A stretch of DNA of 10,960 bases from an uncultured Clostridium sp. (GCA_900553985.1 USFW01000040.1:1-10960); one strand, 5' to 3'. Counted from the stretch's first letter, positions 1 through 6,982 are shown. Made by a program: numbers and translations. The notes: generated from the letters alone by a model not told the origin.

Positions 1-165
1 AAAGGGTCTGAGTGAGAGAGGCTCATTAGAAAGCCTTACCAATTCTTTCTGAATGAAATAAGTAGTCAAAATTCAAAAAAATCATAATTATCAACTATTT
101 TAAGCGGCTAATTTGCAAAAACTATTATATAGTAACCAATATCTAGCATACATATCATTTTTCCC
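1..165. other. Left-edge non-coding stretch, unassigned
   Basis: No gene can be supported here. On the + strand the frame starting at base 2 is open from the window edge to a TGA at 50-52 (16 codons), which could be the tail of an upstream gene but is too short to judge. Two small stems are possible: AGGCT with AGCCT, and AGAAAG with CTTTCT, both within bases 20-52. They have no U-tract, so no terminator is called. Bases 53-165 are AT-rich and show nothing recognisable. No T-box or other leader RNA for asnS is seen, because the asnS promoter lies downstream of this stretch. Confidence 0.3.
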
Positions 166-194
166 TTGCAATTTCTACTATTTTAATGTATAAT
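166..194 (+). promoter_or_regulatory. asnS promoter
   Basis: TTGCAA (166-171) and a perfect TATAAT (189-194) are separated by 17 bases. The predicted transcript starts near 201 and has a leader of only about 23 nt before the asnS start. That leaves no room for a T-box, so asnS expression is probably not controlled by a tRNA-sensing leader. Confidence 0.75.
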
Positions 195-223
195 TTTTTT
201 ATTAAAATTTTTGGAGGTACATT

Positions 224-1615
224 ATGGGTAAATTAACAATTAGAGATTTATATAAAAATACATCAACTTATTCTGAAAAGGAAGTTACTTTAGAAGGTTG
301 GATTAGAACTATTCGTGATTCAAAAACATTTGGTTTTATAGAATTAAATGATGGTTCTTTCTTTAAAAATGTTCAAATTGTATTTAGTAATAAATTAGAT
401 AACTTTGCTGATATTAGTAAGCTTTCTATTAGTTCTTCAATAAAAGTTACTGGAACTTTAGTAATTACTGAAAACGCTAAACAACCCTTTGAAATTCAAG
501 CAACTAAAATAGAAGTTTTAAATTTTTGTGATTTAAGTTATCCACTTCAAAAGAAAAGACATTCTTTTGAATATTTAAGAACTATTTCTCATCTAAGACC
601 AAGAACTAATACTTTCAATGCTGTCTTCAGAGTTAGAAGTGTTTTTGCATATAGCATACATAAATTTTTCCAAGAGAAAAACTTTGTATATGTAAACACT
701 CCTCTTCTTACTTCAAGTGATGCAGAAGGTGCTGGAGAAATGTTTAATGTTAACTCTTTTGATTTAACAAATATTCCTAAATTAGAAAATGGAGAAGTTG
801 ATTTTTCTAAAGATTTCTTTGGAAAACCTGCACATTTAACAGTTAGTGGTCAGCTAAATGGTGAAACATATGCTACTGCATTTAGAAATATCTACACTTT
901 TGGACCTACTTTCAGAGCTGAAAATTCTAATACTGTTAAACATGCTGCTGAGTTTTGGATGGTTGAACCTGAAATTTGTTTTGCTGATTTAAGTGATAAT
1001 ATGGATTTAGCAGAAGAAATGATTAAATATACTTTTTCTTATGTTTTAGAACATTGCCCTGAGGAAATGGCTTTCTTTAATCAATTTGTTGATAAAGGAT
1101 TATTAGATAGATTGAATAATGTAATTAATTCTGATTTTGTTAGGCTTTCATATACTGATGCTGTAAAAGAATTAGAAAAAGCAAATGATAAATTTGAATA
1201 TAAAGTTAGTTGGGGTGTTGATTTACAAACAGAACATGAAAGATATTTATGTGAGCAAATATATAAAAAGCCTGTATTTGTTACAGATTATCCAAAAGAT
1301 ATCAAAGCTTTCTATATGAAAGAAAATCCTGACGGAAAAACTGTTGCTGCTGCTGATTTACTTGTTCCTGGTATTGGAGAAATTATTGGTGGTAGTCAAA
1401 GGGAAGAAAATTATGATAAATTATTGAATAGAATGAAAGAATTAAATATGGATGTTGATTCATATGAATGGTATTTAGACTTGCGTAAATTTGGTAGTTG
1501 TAACCATGCAGGTTTTGGATTAGGATTTGAAAGAGCTATCATGTACTTAACTGGTATGCAAAATATTCGTGATGTTATTCCTTTCCCTAGAACACCTAAA
1601 AATTGTGAATTTTAA
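224..1615 (+). CDS. asnS: Asparagine--tRNA ligase (AsnRS)
   Basis: Class IIb aminoacyl-tRNA synthetase that joins asparagine to tRNA-Asn using ATP, in the cytoplasm. The 463-residue length is usual for bacterial AsnRS. Residues about 15-105 form the OB-fold anticodon-binding domain (EGWIRTIRDSKTFGFIELNDG). The catalytic domain follows, with HLRPRTN at 123-129, the motif 2 arginine in FRAENSNT from 230, and motif 3 GLGFERAIMYL from 432 (R437). The AsnRS-type HAAEFWMVEPE after motif 2 argues for AsnRS rather than AspRS. The start at 224 is fixed by GGAGG at 213-217, six bases upstream. The gene stands alone between its own promoter and a non-coding interval. I see no convincing terminator in 1616-1720, so some read-through into the small-RNA locus is possible. 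Nothing in the protein looks damaged. Confidence 0.97.
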   Translation: MGKLTIRDLYKNTSTYSEKEVTLEGWIRTIRDSKTFGFIELNDGSFFKNVQIVFSNKLDNFADISKLSISSSIKVTGTLVITENAKQPFEIQATKIEVLNFCDLSYPLQKKRHSFEYLRTISHLRPRTNTFNAVFRVRSVFAYSIHKFFQEKNFVYVNTPLLTSSDAEGAGEMFNVNSFDLTNIPKLENGEVDFSKDFFGKPAHLTVSGQLNGETYATAFRNIYTFGPTFRAENSNTVKHAAEFWMVEPEICFADLSDNMDLAEEMIKYTFSYVLEHCPEEMAFFNQFVDKGLLDRLNNVINSDFVRLSYTDAVKELEKANDKFEYKVSWGVDLQTEHERYLCEQIYKKPVFVTDYPKDIKAFYMKENPDGKTVAAADLLVPGIGEIIGGSQREENYDKLLNRMKELNMDVDSYEWYLDLRKFGSCNHAGFGLGFERAIMYLTGMQNIRDVIPFPRTPKNCEF

Positions 1616-1720
1616 TATTGGATTTAGTTTTACTTTATATTTCAAAATTAAAAAAGACTATATATAATAACTTGTATAATGTTTTTTAAAAACTTATTTA
1701 TAAAAAATTTTTAATCTTGT

Positions 1721-1749
1721 TTGACAAATAAAAAAAAAGATGTTATTAT
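1721..1749 (+). promoter_or_regulatory. Strong promoter for a small RNA
   Basis: A consensus TTGACA (1721-1726) lies 17 bases from TATTAT (1744-1749). TG at 1741-1742 gives an extended -10 (TGTTATTAT). This is among the best-looking promoters in the window, yet no credible reading frame follows it before a terminator at 1803-1833. The predicted start of transcription is near 1756. Confidence 0.75.
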
Positions 1750-1774
1750 ATAGTTACATTAAACAATGCACTTT

Positions 1775-1800
1775 AGCTCGGAATTGTGTCATTTGTTTGC
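1775..1800 (+). repeat. Direct repeat copy A (within the small RNA)
   Basis: This copy matches copy B at 2114-2139 in the same orientation. AGCTCGGAATT is identical, then GTCAT after a one-base length difference, then TTTGC after a second small difference. The length changes would break a reading frame, so the match is conserved as nucleotides, not as protein. That fits RNA-RNA pairing between convergent transcripts. Confidence 0.75.
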
Positions 1801-1802
1801 TT

Positions 1803-1833
1803 GTATGTGTACCTCAATACACATACTTTTTTT
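1803..1833 (+). terminator. Intrinsic terminator of the small RNA
   Basis: A perfect 8-bp stem (GTATGTGT 1803-1810, ACACATAC 1819-1826) has an 8-base loop and is followed at once by seven T (1827-1833). The loop contains CTCA, which fits the YUNR U-turn pattern known from antisense RNAs that pair by loop-loop contacts. There is no U-tract on the opposite strand, so it works rightward only. Confidence 0.8.
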
Positions 1834-1835
1834 AT

Positions 1836-1949
1836 TGTATAGGAAAAATCATCTTTTATCTTGACCCTATATAAGATTTTTCTGTATACAACAAGTAAAA
1901 GTGACCTTTAAAAGGACCCGCGATAGCTTTACTAGTGTAGCTTCGCTAC
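1836..1949. other. Structured spacer between the two convergent RNAs
   Basis: This stretch lies between the two terminator hairpins and carries no gene. One imperfect hairpin spans 1836-1890: TGTATA pairs with TATACA and GAAAAATC with GATTTTTC. A competing pairing of TATAGG (1838-1843) with CCTATA (1866-1871) would exclude it. A second bulged hairpin spans 1920-1946 (GCGA/TCGC, AGC/GCT, TAC/GTA), which competes with GTAGC/GCTAC at 1937-1949. The 1915-1949 part is more GC-rich than its surroundings. No strand or function can be assigned, and it matches no RNA class I recognise. Confidence 0.35.
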
Positions 1950-1967
1950 CTTTCTTATATTTAAAAT

Positions 1968-1999
1968 AATAGGAAAGTACCCTCAAATACTTTCCTATT
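1968..1999 (-). terminator. Hairpin ending the small-ORF mRNA
   Basis: A perfect 12-bp stem (AATAGGAAAGTA with TACTTTCCTATT) has an 8-base loop. Read leftward, it begins 21 bases after the stop codon of the 36-codon ORF and is followed by ATTTTAAAT, a weak U-tract. Its loop on the mRNA, UUUGAGGG, includes UUGA (a YUNR U-turn) and UUGAGG, the exact complement of CCUCAA in the loop of the convergent small RNA. Confidence 0.5.
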
Positions 2000-2019
2000 T
2001 CGGCTATGTAATGACTTTT

Positions 2020-2130
2020 CTAGCCTTCACTTTTTTTGTTTTCTTCTAATTTAGATTGAAGCTGATTGTTTTCATCTCTTTCAATCAAAAGCATTTCAAT
2101 CAATTTTAGAATAAGCTCGGAATTAGTCAT
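2020..2130 (-). CDS. 36-residue amphipathic peptide, possible antisense-regulated toxin
   Basis: The predicted peptide begins MTNSELILKLIEMLL. It continues with a charged, Q/E/K-rich helix and ends KKSEG. Residues 6-16 are hydrophobic but contain K and E, giving an amphipathic helix rather than a clear membrane segment. The rest could form a short coiled coil. The start is preceded by a promoter at 2171-2199 and a weak Shine-Dalgarno, AGGG (2142-2139), eight bases upstream. A terminator-like hairpin follows at 1999-1968. The start codon region is repeated in the convergent small RNA at 1756-1833, so translation is probably blocked by antisense pairing. The layout resembles Fst-type type I toxin loci, but the peptide lacks the typical Fst transmembrane segment. 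It could also be a non-toxic regulated small protein. I do not recognise the family. Confidence 0.5.
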   Translation of the reverse strand: MTNSELILKLIEMLLIERDENNQLQSKLEENKKSEG

Positions 2131-2139
2131 CTAATTTGC
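2114..2139 (-). repeat. Direct repeat copy B (over the small-ORF start codon)
   Basis: This is the counterpart of copy A at 1775-1800. In the leftward mRNA it covers the region just after the Shine-Dalgarno, the AUG and codons 2-6, which is the most effective target for an antisense RNA that prevents ribosome loading. Confidence 0.75.
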
Positions 2140-2170
2140 CCTACAATTATTATTTTATAGTGGTTTAAAA

Positions 2171-2199
2171 ATTATAATATTTTATAGGAATAAATACAA
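2171..2199 (-). promoter_or_regulatory. Promoter of the 36-codon ORF
   Basis: Read leftward, TTGTAT (2199-2194) is followed after 17 bases by TATAAT (2176-2171). The predicted start near 2164 gives a 34-nt leader to the ATG at 2130. The promoter lies between the end of the DHHW gene and the small ORF, so the small ORF need not rely on read-through from the acetylation operon. Confidence 0.55.
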
Positions 2200-2236
2200 A
2201 AAACTAATCGACTTGAAGATAATTTAGAAATAAAAA

Positions 2237-3328
2237 TTATTTTAATATATTTTGATTTAACACTACCCCACTATACAAAAAAAGTACATCTTGGTTATTA
2301 AATTCTATATATTCAGTTAATAACTCACTATTTATATATCTTAAATCAATTAAAGTGATTTTCCTATAATTTTGTATTAATAAATGTGCTATACTACTTC
2401 CAAAAGAATCTCTAAAAAGCAGCAATTCTTTATCATTGCTAGCACTTGGATTTTCTATATTTATTAATGATGTTGGACCAGATAAATAAATATCATATTT
2501 ATCTTTGGAGTTTTTATACTTTTCTAAGTCATATACTTTTCCGTTTTCTTTTATTTCATAATTATATGTTGTGCATTTTTCTATCGTATCATTAGTTAAA
2601 TATTTAATTTTATCTGCTTCTATTTCATATCCAAGTTGTCCATAAAGTGAGCCATAAAATTCTCCTATTTCTTTTTCCTCATATTTTATTTTTGAGGTAT
2701 CTTTTAATTTCATTTCATTTTCTATTTTATTTACTACTTTTTTTAGATTTTCTTGCTTCCAATGTATATCTGTTTTATAATAATCTTCTTTTGATAATTC
2801 TTTAAATATATCTATATATTGAGCATTTTTTAAATTACTGTCAATAATTTTTTGCATTTCTTGATAATCCATTTTTAGATAGCTATCATCTAAAAAATAG
2901 CTTTTATCTGGAATTATAGAGTAATAAATATTCGTATCTTTTAAATATTTATCTTCAATTTCTCCTAATTTTTTTGATGTTTTCTGTATTGCTTCCTTAT
3001 TTAGTGGATAGTCGATTTTATATATCATATCATCTTCTACAACTAATTTATTGTTATCTTTTTGTCTATATATTTCAAAGTTAAAAAATGTTTTTAGTTT
3101 TCTTAAATCATCTCTTTTTACAAATTGGTCTGTTGCATATTTTTCAAGTTTTTTTGATACATTTCCATTAAATATTTCTTTTGCTGTAATTACTGGGAAT
3201 TGTTCTAATTTTCGTCTTTCTGAAATAGATATTTCTTCATCTTTCTTAATTATATTTGCTATAAAGACTATAATTAATATCATTACAAATCCTATTGAAA
3301 TTATTATATCTTTTTTATTATCTTTCAT
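2237..3328 (-). CDS. DHHW-family (AlgJ/AlgX-like) SGNH acetyltransferase-like protein
   Basis: An extracytoplasmic partner of the MBOAT protein, expected to transfer acetyl groups to an envelope or exopolysaccharide acceptor. Residues 7-28 form one N-terminal membrane anchor with a lysine-rich cytoplasmic start, so the rest lies outside the membrane. IPDKSY (139-144) is typical of this family. YYKTDIHW (183-190) carries the D-x-H-W signature (D187, H189, W190), and LLLFRDSFGSSIAHLL (302-317) carries the conserved D-S-F block with candidate nucleophile S308. The 363-residue length is normal for the family. GGAGG at 3340-3336, seven bases upstream, fixes the start. The gene begins 18 bases after the MBOAT stop, so the two share one mRNA. 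The acceptor polymer cannot be told from sequence. Confidence 0.88.
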   Translation of the reverse strand: MKDNKKDIIISIGFVMILIIVFIANIIKKDEEISISERRKLEQFPVITAKEIFNGNVSKKLEKYATDQFVKRDDLRKLKTFFNFEIYRQKDNNKLVVEDDMIYKIDYPLNKEAIQKTSKKLGEIEDKYLKDTNIYYSIIPDKSYFLDDSYLKMDYQEMQKIIDSNLKNAQYIDIFKELSKEDYYKTDIHWKQENLKKVVNKIENEMKLKDTSKIKYEEKEIGEFYGSLYGQLGYEIEADKIKYLTNDTIEKCTTYNYEIKENGKVYDLEKYKNSKDKYDIYLSGPTSLINIENPSASNDKELLLFRDSFGSSIAHLLIQNYRKITLIDLRYINSELLTEYIEFNNQDVLFLYSGVVLNQNILK

Positions 3329-3346
3329 TATTGCACCTCCATTTAT

Positions 3347-4729
3347 CTAAAATCTAAAATATAGAAATGGATTAAATGAACCATCTATTATATAACTTGT
3401 AGATAAAAGTAGTATACTAAATAAATAAATTGGTTCTAATATATTTGTAATTTTCTTTATTTTTTCTTTTTTCACTATATTTTTCATAATAGGTGTTGCT
3501 CCTATTATTCCTATTAAAATTACAATAAAATAACTTTTTAAGTAATATATACTTTCTTTTGAAATAACTGATATATTTCCAATTCCAAACAACCCTTTTA
3601 TATTTTCTATTATTTCATTTCCATTAAATATAATAAAACTAATCATTACAAGAAATAATGTATATATTACTTTTAAAAATTCAGGTATTTTTTCTGTTTT
3701 CTTTAATAAAAATAATTTTTCTATGATTAATAATATTCCAAAATATATTCCCCATATAATGAAGTTCCATTCAGCACCATGCCATAGTCCTGTTAGTATC
3801 CAGACTACCATAATATTTCGAATCCATTTTATTTTACTTACTCTATTTCCACCTAATGGTATATATACATAATCTCTAAACCAACTACTTAATGATATAT
3901 GCCATCTTCTCCAAAAATCGGTAATACTTGTTGCTATATATGGATAATTAAAATTCTCTAAAAAGTCAAATCCAAACATCTTGCCTAATCCTATTGCCAT
4001 ATCTGAATATCCTGAAAAGTCAAAGTATATTTGTAACATTACGCCTATTGCATATAACCAATAAAATAATATACTTTTATCTTCACTAATAAAAAAAGTA
4101 TTAACTAATGTTCCTATTACATTTGCTATCAAAACTTTTTTACCTAGTCCAATAACAAACCTTCTTACTCCCAAACTAAATTTATTAATACTATATTCCC
4201 TATTTTCTAATTGCTTTTCAATAGTACTATATCTTACAATTGGTCCTGCAATTAGTTGAGGAAATAAAGATACATATGTTGCTAGTTTTAAAATATTTTT
4301 TTGTACCTTTACTTCTCCTCTATAAATATCTACTACATAACTTATCATTTGAAAGGTATAAAAAGAAATTCCTATTGGTAATAAAACATTTATTAAATCT
4401 ATTTTTTGTGATAGCCATAAATTAATATTCTTAATAATAAAATCTGCATATTTGAAATATATTAATAGTCCTATACTAATTATAATTTCTAATATTAAAA
4501 ATAGTTTTGCAGTTTTTGTTCCTCGATATTTATCTACTAATATTCCACAAATATATGTAGAAATAATAGAAAAGGCCATTAATAATACATATTTTGGTTC
4601 TCCATAAAAATAAAATATAAATGAAGAAATTAATAATATTAAGTTTTTAAATTTATTTGGTACTAAATAATATAATGCTAATACTATTGGTAAAAAATAA
4701 AACAGAAATGTTATACTTGAAAATACCAT
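3347..4729 (-). CDS. MBOAT-family O-acyltransferase (AlgI/DltB-like)
   Basis: A polytopic membrane protein of 460 residues that moves acyl groups, most likely acetyl, across or onto the outer face of the membrane for polysaccharide modification. Hydrophobic helices occupy most of the chain. Family landmarks are LPIGISFYTFQ (117-127), FDFSGYSDMAIG (236-247), FWRRWHISLSSWFRDY (272-287) and LTGLWHGAEWNFIIWG (312-327). H317 in WHGA is the expected catalytic histidine and H277 is the second conserved histidine. The C-terminal FNPFLYFRF is typical of clostridial members. AGGGGG at 4740-4735, five bases upstream, supports the start. It is the first gene of a two-gene operon with the DHHW protein. 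No polysaccharide synthesis gene is adjacent, so the substrate is open. A DltB role is less likely because no dltA, dltC or dltD is present. Confidence 0.93.
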   Translation of the reverse strand: MVFSSITFLFYFLPIVLALYYLVPNKFKNLILLISSFIFYFYGEPKYVLLMAFSIISTYICGILVDKYRGTKTAKLFLILEIIISIGLLIYFKYADFIIKNINLWLSQKIDLINVLLPIGISFYTFQMISYVVDIYRGEVKVQKNILKLATYVSLFPQLIAGPIVRYSTIEKQLENREYSINKFSLGVRRFVIGLGKKVLIANVIGTLVNTFFISEDKSILFYWLYAIGVMLQIYFDFSGYSDMAIGLGKMFGFDFLENFNYPYIATSITDFWRRWHISLSSWFRDYVYIPLGGNRVSKIKWIRNIMVVWILTGLWHGAEWNFIIWGIYFGILLIIEKLFLLKKTEKIPEFLKVIYTLFLVMISFIIFNGNEIIENIKGLFGIGNISVISKESIYYLKSYFIVILIGIIGATPIMKNIVKKEKIKKITNILEPIYLFSILLLSTSYIIDGSFNPFLYFRF

Positions 4730-4802
4730 AAAATCCCCCTTGTTATTTTTATAATTAATCTTTTATCATTTATAAAAGAAATTGTTACTAATATTATAGT
4801 TA

Positions 4803-4854
4803 AAGAGCTATCCTAGAATAGAAAATATATTTTTATATTCTAGAAATAGCTCTT
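4803..4854. repeat. Long inverted repeat between operons
   Basis: AAGAGCTAT (4803-4811) pairs with ATAGCTCTT (4846-4854), and just inside CTAGAATA (4813-4820) pairs with TATTCTAG (4836-4843). The two stems are separated by a 1 x 2 base internal loop. The T-rich tail (CTTTTT at 4855-4860) is on the rightward side, where no gene needs it. Leftward, in the direction of proS and the gene at 4956-5522, the tail is only TTTA. It may still separate the proS operon from the MBOAT operon, possibly as a bidirectional terminator, but the stronger side faces the wrong way. Confidence 0.5.
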
Positions 4855-4955
4855 CTTTTTGCTTATTTTTATTAATTTTCTTACACTTTATATTCAATTA
4901 TCAGATTTAAATTTTATTTATCTATAATATCTATAAGAAAAATTTTTTCTTTTTT

Positions 4956-5522
4956 CTATAATTCTTCTGGTAGTTCAGGAAGCTCTTCTGTTTTTGTATA
5001 TTCTTCTCCTACCTGTCCTGCTAATTCCTTAAATCCGTCATATACTGGTTTAGCCCATTCTTCATTAGACATTACTAAACATACCACATCTCCACTATTT
5101 GTTGCATAAAGTTTTTCAGCTGATACACATATCCATTTTCTTGTATCAATTTGTTCTGACATTGTTTTAGCAATATTACTTGCATCTACTCCATCTTTTA
5201 CTTTTGCAAGTACAAGTGAATACGCTTGTGAACTCATCATAGGTTCAGATACAGCAACAAATTGCAAGTCATTTCCATTATCTAATCCTGTTGTATATTT
5301 TATTGCATTTGAATCATTAACATCTACTATTTGCGTATTTAATCTAGGCAAATTTTCTTCTTTTCCTTTATATATTTCATTAATTAATGTACTTAAATCT
5401 TCTGCCTTTTCTATTTGTGGTAAATTTGTTTTTGGTGTTTTAGTAACCATAAACACTACTCCTAAAATAATTGCTATTACTATTAATGCAATTACTACTC
5501 CTATAATAACTTTCTTTTTCAT
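4956..5522 (-). CDS. Membrane-anchored hypothetical protein, possibly DUF4358-like
   Basis: A 188-residue protein of unknown function. After a basic start (MKKK), residues 5-27 form one hydrophobic helix with no lipobox cysteine and no clear cleavage site, so it is probably anchored with its body outside the membrane. Residues 40-170 are soluble, with alternating strands and helices such as YSLVLAKVKDGVDASNIAKTM (part of 101-121). This general pattern reminds me of the DUF4358 family found in clostridia, but I cannot confirm it. The C-terminus is acidic and proline-containing (ELPELPEEL). An AAAGGAG Shine-Dalgarno at 5539-5533 lies ten bases before the ATG. It starts 20 bases after the proS stop and is probably co-transcribed with it. 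The pairing gives no obvious functional link. Confidence 0.8.
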   Translation of the reverse strand: MKKKVIIGVVIALIVIAIILGVVFMVTKTPKTNLPQIEKAEDLSTLINEIYKGKEENLPRLNTQIVDVNDSNAIKYTTGLDNGNDLQFVAVSEPMMSSQAYSLVLAKVKDGVDASNIAKTMSEQIDTRKWICVSAEKLYATNSGDVVCLVMSNEEWAKPVYDGFKELAGQVGEEYTKTEELPELPEEL

Positions 5523-5542
5523 ATGTTCTTCTCTCCTTTATC

Positions 5543-6982
5543 TTAGTATTGTCTTCCCCAAACTACCATATGTTTAGCTTCTTTTCCACAGCATACACAT
5601 TTATCTGATAAATGCTCTTGTTCAAATGGCATACATCTTGATGGTGCTCCTGTTAGTTCTTTTACCTTATCTTCACATTCTTGATTTCCACACCACATTG
5701 TTTTTACATAGCCTTGATTTTCATCTAAATTTTTCTTTAATTCTTCCATATTTAAAGCTATTGTTGTTTTTTCTTTTAATCTTTGTTTGCAAGCTTCATA
5801 CATAGATTTTTGTATATCTTCTAATAATTCACTTATTTTTTCTTCTACTTCATTAATTTTTACTATCATTTTTTCTTGAGTATCTCTTCTTACTAATGTA
5901 ACTTGCTCATTTTCTATATCTCTTGGTCCCATTTCAAGTCTTACTGGTACTCCTCTCATTTCCCAGTCATTAAATTTGTATCCTACTGAGTAATTATCTC
6001 TATCATCTAATTTTGTTCTGAATTTTTTACTTAATTTTTCATTTAATTTTTTATTTTCTTCTAGAACATTCTCTTTTTGCTGTGCGATAGGAACTATTAC
6101 TACTTGAATTGGAGCAACTTTTGGTGGTAATTTTAATCCACGATTATCTCCATGAGCCATTATTACTGCTCCTATTAATCTTGTGCTTATTCCCCAAGAT
6201 GTTTGATATGCATATTCTTGCTCTCCATCTTTATTTTGGAATTTAACATCAAATGCCTTTGTAAAGTTTTGTCCAAAGTAATGTGATGTTCCTCCTTGTA
6301 GTGCTCTACCATCATGCATTAATGTTTCAACAGTATATGTTGCTTCTGCTCCTGCAAATTGTTCTTTTTTAGTCTTTTGTCCTTTTAATACTGGTATTGC
6401 TAATAAATTTTCAATAACATCTGCATATACATCTAGCATATCTAAAGTGAATTTTTTAGCTTCTTCTTCTGTTTCATGAATTGTATGACCTTCTTGCCAT
6501 AAAAATTCTCTTGAGCGCAAGAATGGTCTTGTTTCTTTTTCCCATCTTAATACATTACACCATTGATTATATAAATATGGTAAATCTCTCCATGAGCTTA
6601 ACCATTTTGAATACATGGTTGAAAATATTGTTTCAGAAGTAGGTCTAACACATAATCTTTCCTCTAAGTTTTCTCCTCCACCCATAGTTACCCAAGCAAC
6701 TTCTGGTGCAAACCCTTCAACATGGTCTTTTTCTTTATTTAATAAACTTTCTGGAATTAATACAGGCATTGAAATATTTTTTACACCATATTCTTTAAAC
6801 TTATTATCTGCATATTTTTGAATGTTTTCCCATATTTCATATCCATAAGGTCTTATTGCTATGAATCCTTTTACTGAAGTATAATCAGCAAGTTCTGCTT
6901 TTAACACAATATCTGTATACCATTGTGCAAAGTCTTCATCTATATTAGTTATATCTTGAACAAATTCTTTATTTTTTCCCAT
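5543..6982 (-). CDS. proS: Proline--tRNA ligase, short archaeal/eukaryotic type (ProS type 3)
   Basis: Class IIa synthetase that charges tRNA-Pro in the cytoplasm. It has no editing insert between motifs 2 and 3, which marks the short type rather than the E. coli type. RPTSETI is at 113-119, motif 2 LRSREFLWQEGHT at 155-167, and motif 3 GDNRGLKLPP at 278-287. The anticodon-binding domain includes WEMRGVPVRLEMGPRD (340-355). The C-terminal zinc-binding-like domain has C431, C436, C450, C462, C464 and C465 and ends WGRQY, as expected of this type. I place the start at 6982 (MGKNKEF, 479 aa) because AGGAG lies eight bases upstream at 6995-6991. A longer reading from 7036 has no Shine-Dalgarno and would add 18 residues unlike the family. 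First gene of a likely two-gene operon. No T-box leader is seen. Confidence 0.96.
   Translation of the reverse strand: MGKNKEFVQDITNIDEDFAQWYTDIVLKAELADYTSVKGFIAIRPYGYEIWENIQKYADNKFKEYGVKNISMPVLIPESLLNKEKDHVEGFAPEVAWVTMGGGENLEERLCVRPTSETIFSTMYSKWLSSWRDLPYLYNQWCNVLRWEKETRPFLRSREFLWQEGHTIHETEEEAKKFTLDMLDVYADVIENLLAIPVLKGQKTKKEQFAGAEATYTVETLMHDGRALQGGTSHYFGQNFTKAFDVKFQNKDGEQEYAYQTSWGISTRLIGAVIMAHGDNRGLKLPPKVAPIQVVIVPIAQQKENVLEENKKLNEKLSKKFRTKLDDRDNYSVGYKFNDWEMRGVPVRLEMGPRDIENEQVTLVRRDTQEKMIVKINEVEEKISELLEDIQKSMYEACKQRLKEKTTIALNMEELKKNLDENQGYVKTMWCGNQECEDKVKELTGAPSRCMPFEQEHLSDKCVCCGKEAKHMVVWGRQY

Larger units (their letters stand above)
1756..1833 (+). ncRNA. Predicted small antisense RNA (about 78 nt)
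   Basis: The transcript is bounded by an extended -10 promoter (1721-1749) and an intrinsic terminator (1803-1833), and it has no usable ORF. Bases 1775-1800 repeat, on the same strand, bases 2114-2139 around the start codon of the leftward small ORF. The RNA is therefore complementary to that mRNA: an exact AGCTCGGAATT block covers codons 3-6, a GTCAT block covers the start codon, and a TTTGC block reaches the edge of the Shine-Dalgarno. Its terminator loop (ACCTCAAT, 1811-1818) is complementary over six bases to the hairpin loop of the same mRNA. I infer an antisense repressor that blocks translation in trans. No known RNA family is recognised, and transcription is predicted, not shown. Confidence 0.6.

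Noticed and set aside
1..223. T-box or other riboswitch upstream of asnS
   Set aside because: The promoter at 166-194 leaves a leader of only about 23 nt, and no specifier stem or T-box sequence is present.
1681..1693. GTTTTTTAAAAAC palindrome as asnS terminator
   Set aside because: The loop would be a single base and the stem is nearly all A/T, so no stable terminator hairpin forms.
1757..1792. A 12-codon leftward reading (MTQFRAKVHCLM) starting at the ATG inside direct repeat copy A
   Set aside because: It has no nearby Shine-Dalgarno. The length change relative to copy B shifts the frame so the peptides are unlike each other, and it lies on the strand opposite the predicted small RNA. 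The repeat is better explained by RNA pairing.
3051..3350. A 99-codon rightward frame opposite the DHHW gene
   Set aside because: It lies wholly antisense to a recognised gene, and its hydrophobic, Ser/Phe/Ile-rich product is what antisense of AT-rich coding DNA gives. The same reasoning removes the frames at 4240-4425, 6615-6821, 8120-8305 and 10495-10698.
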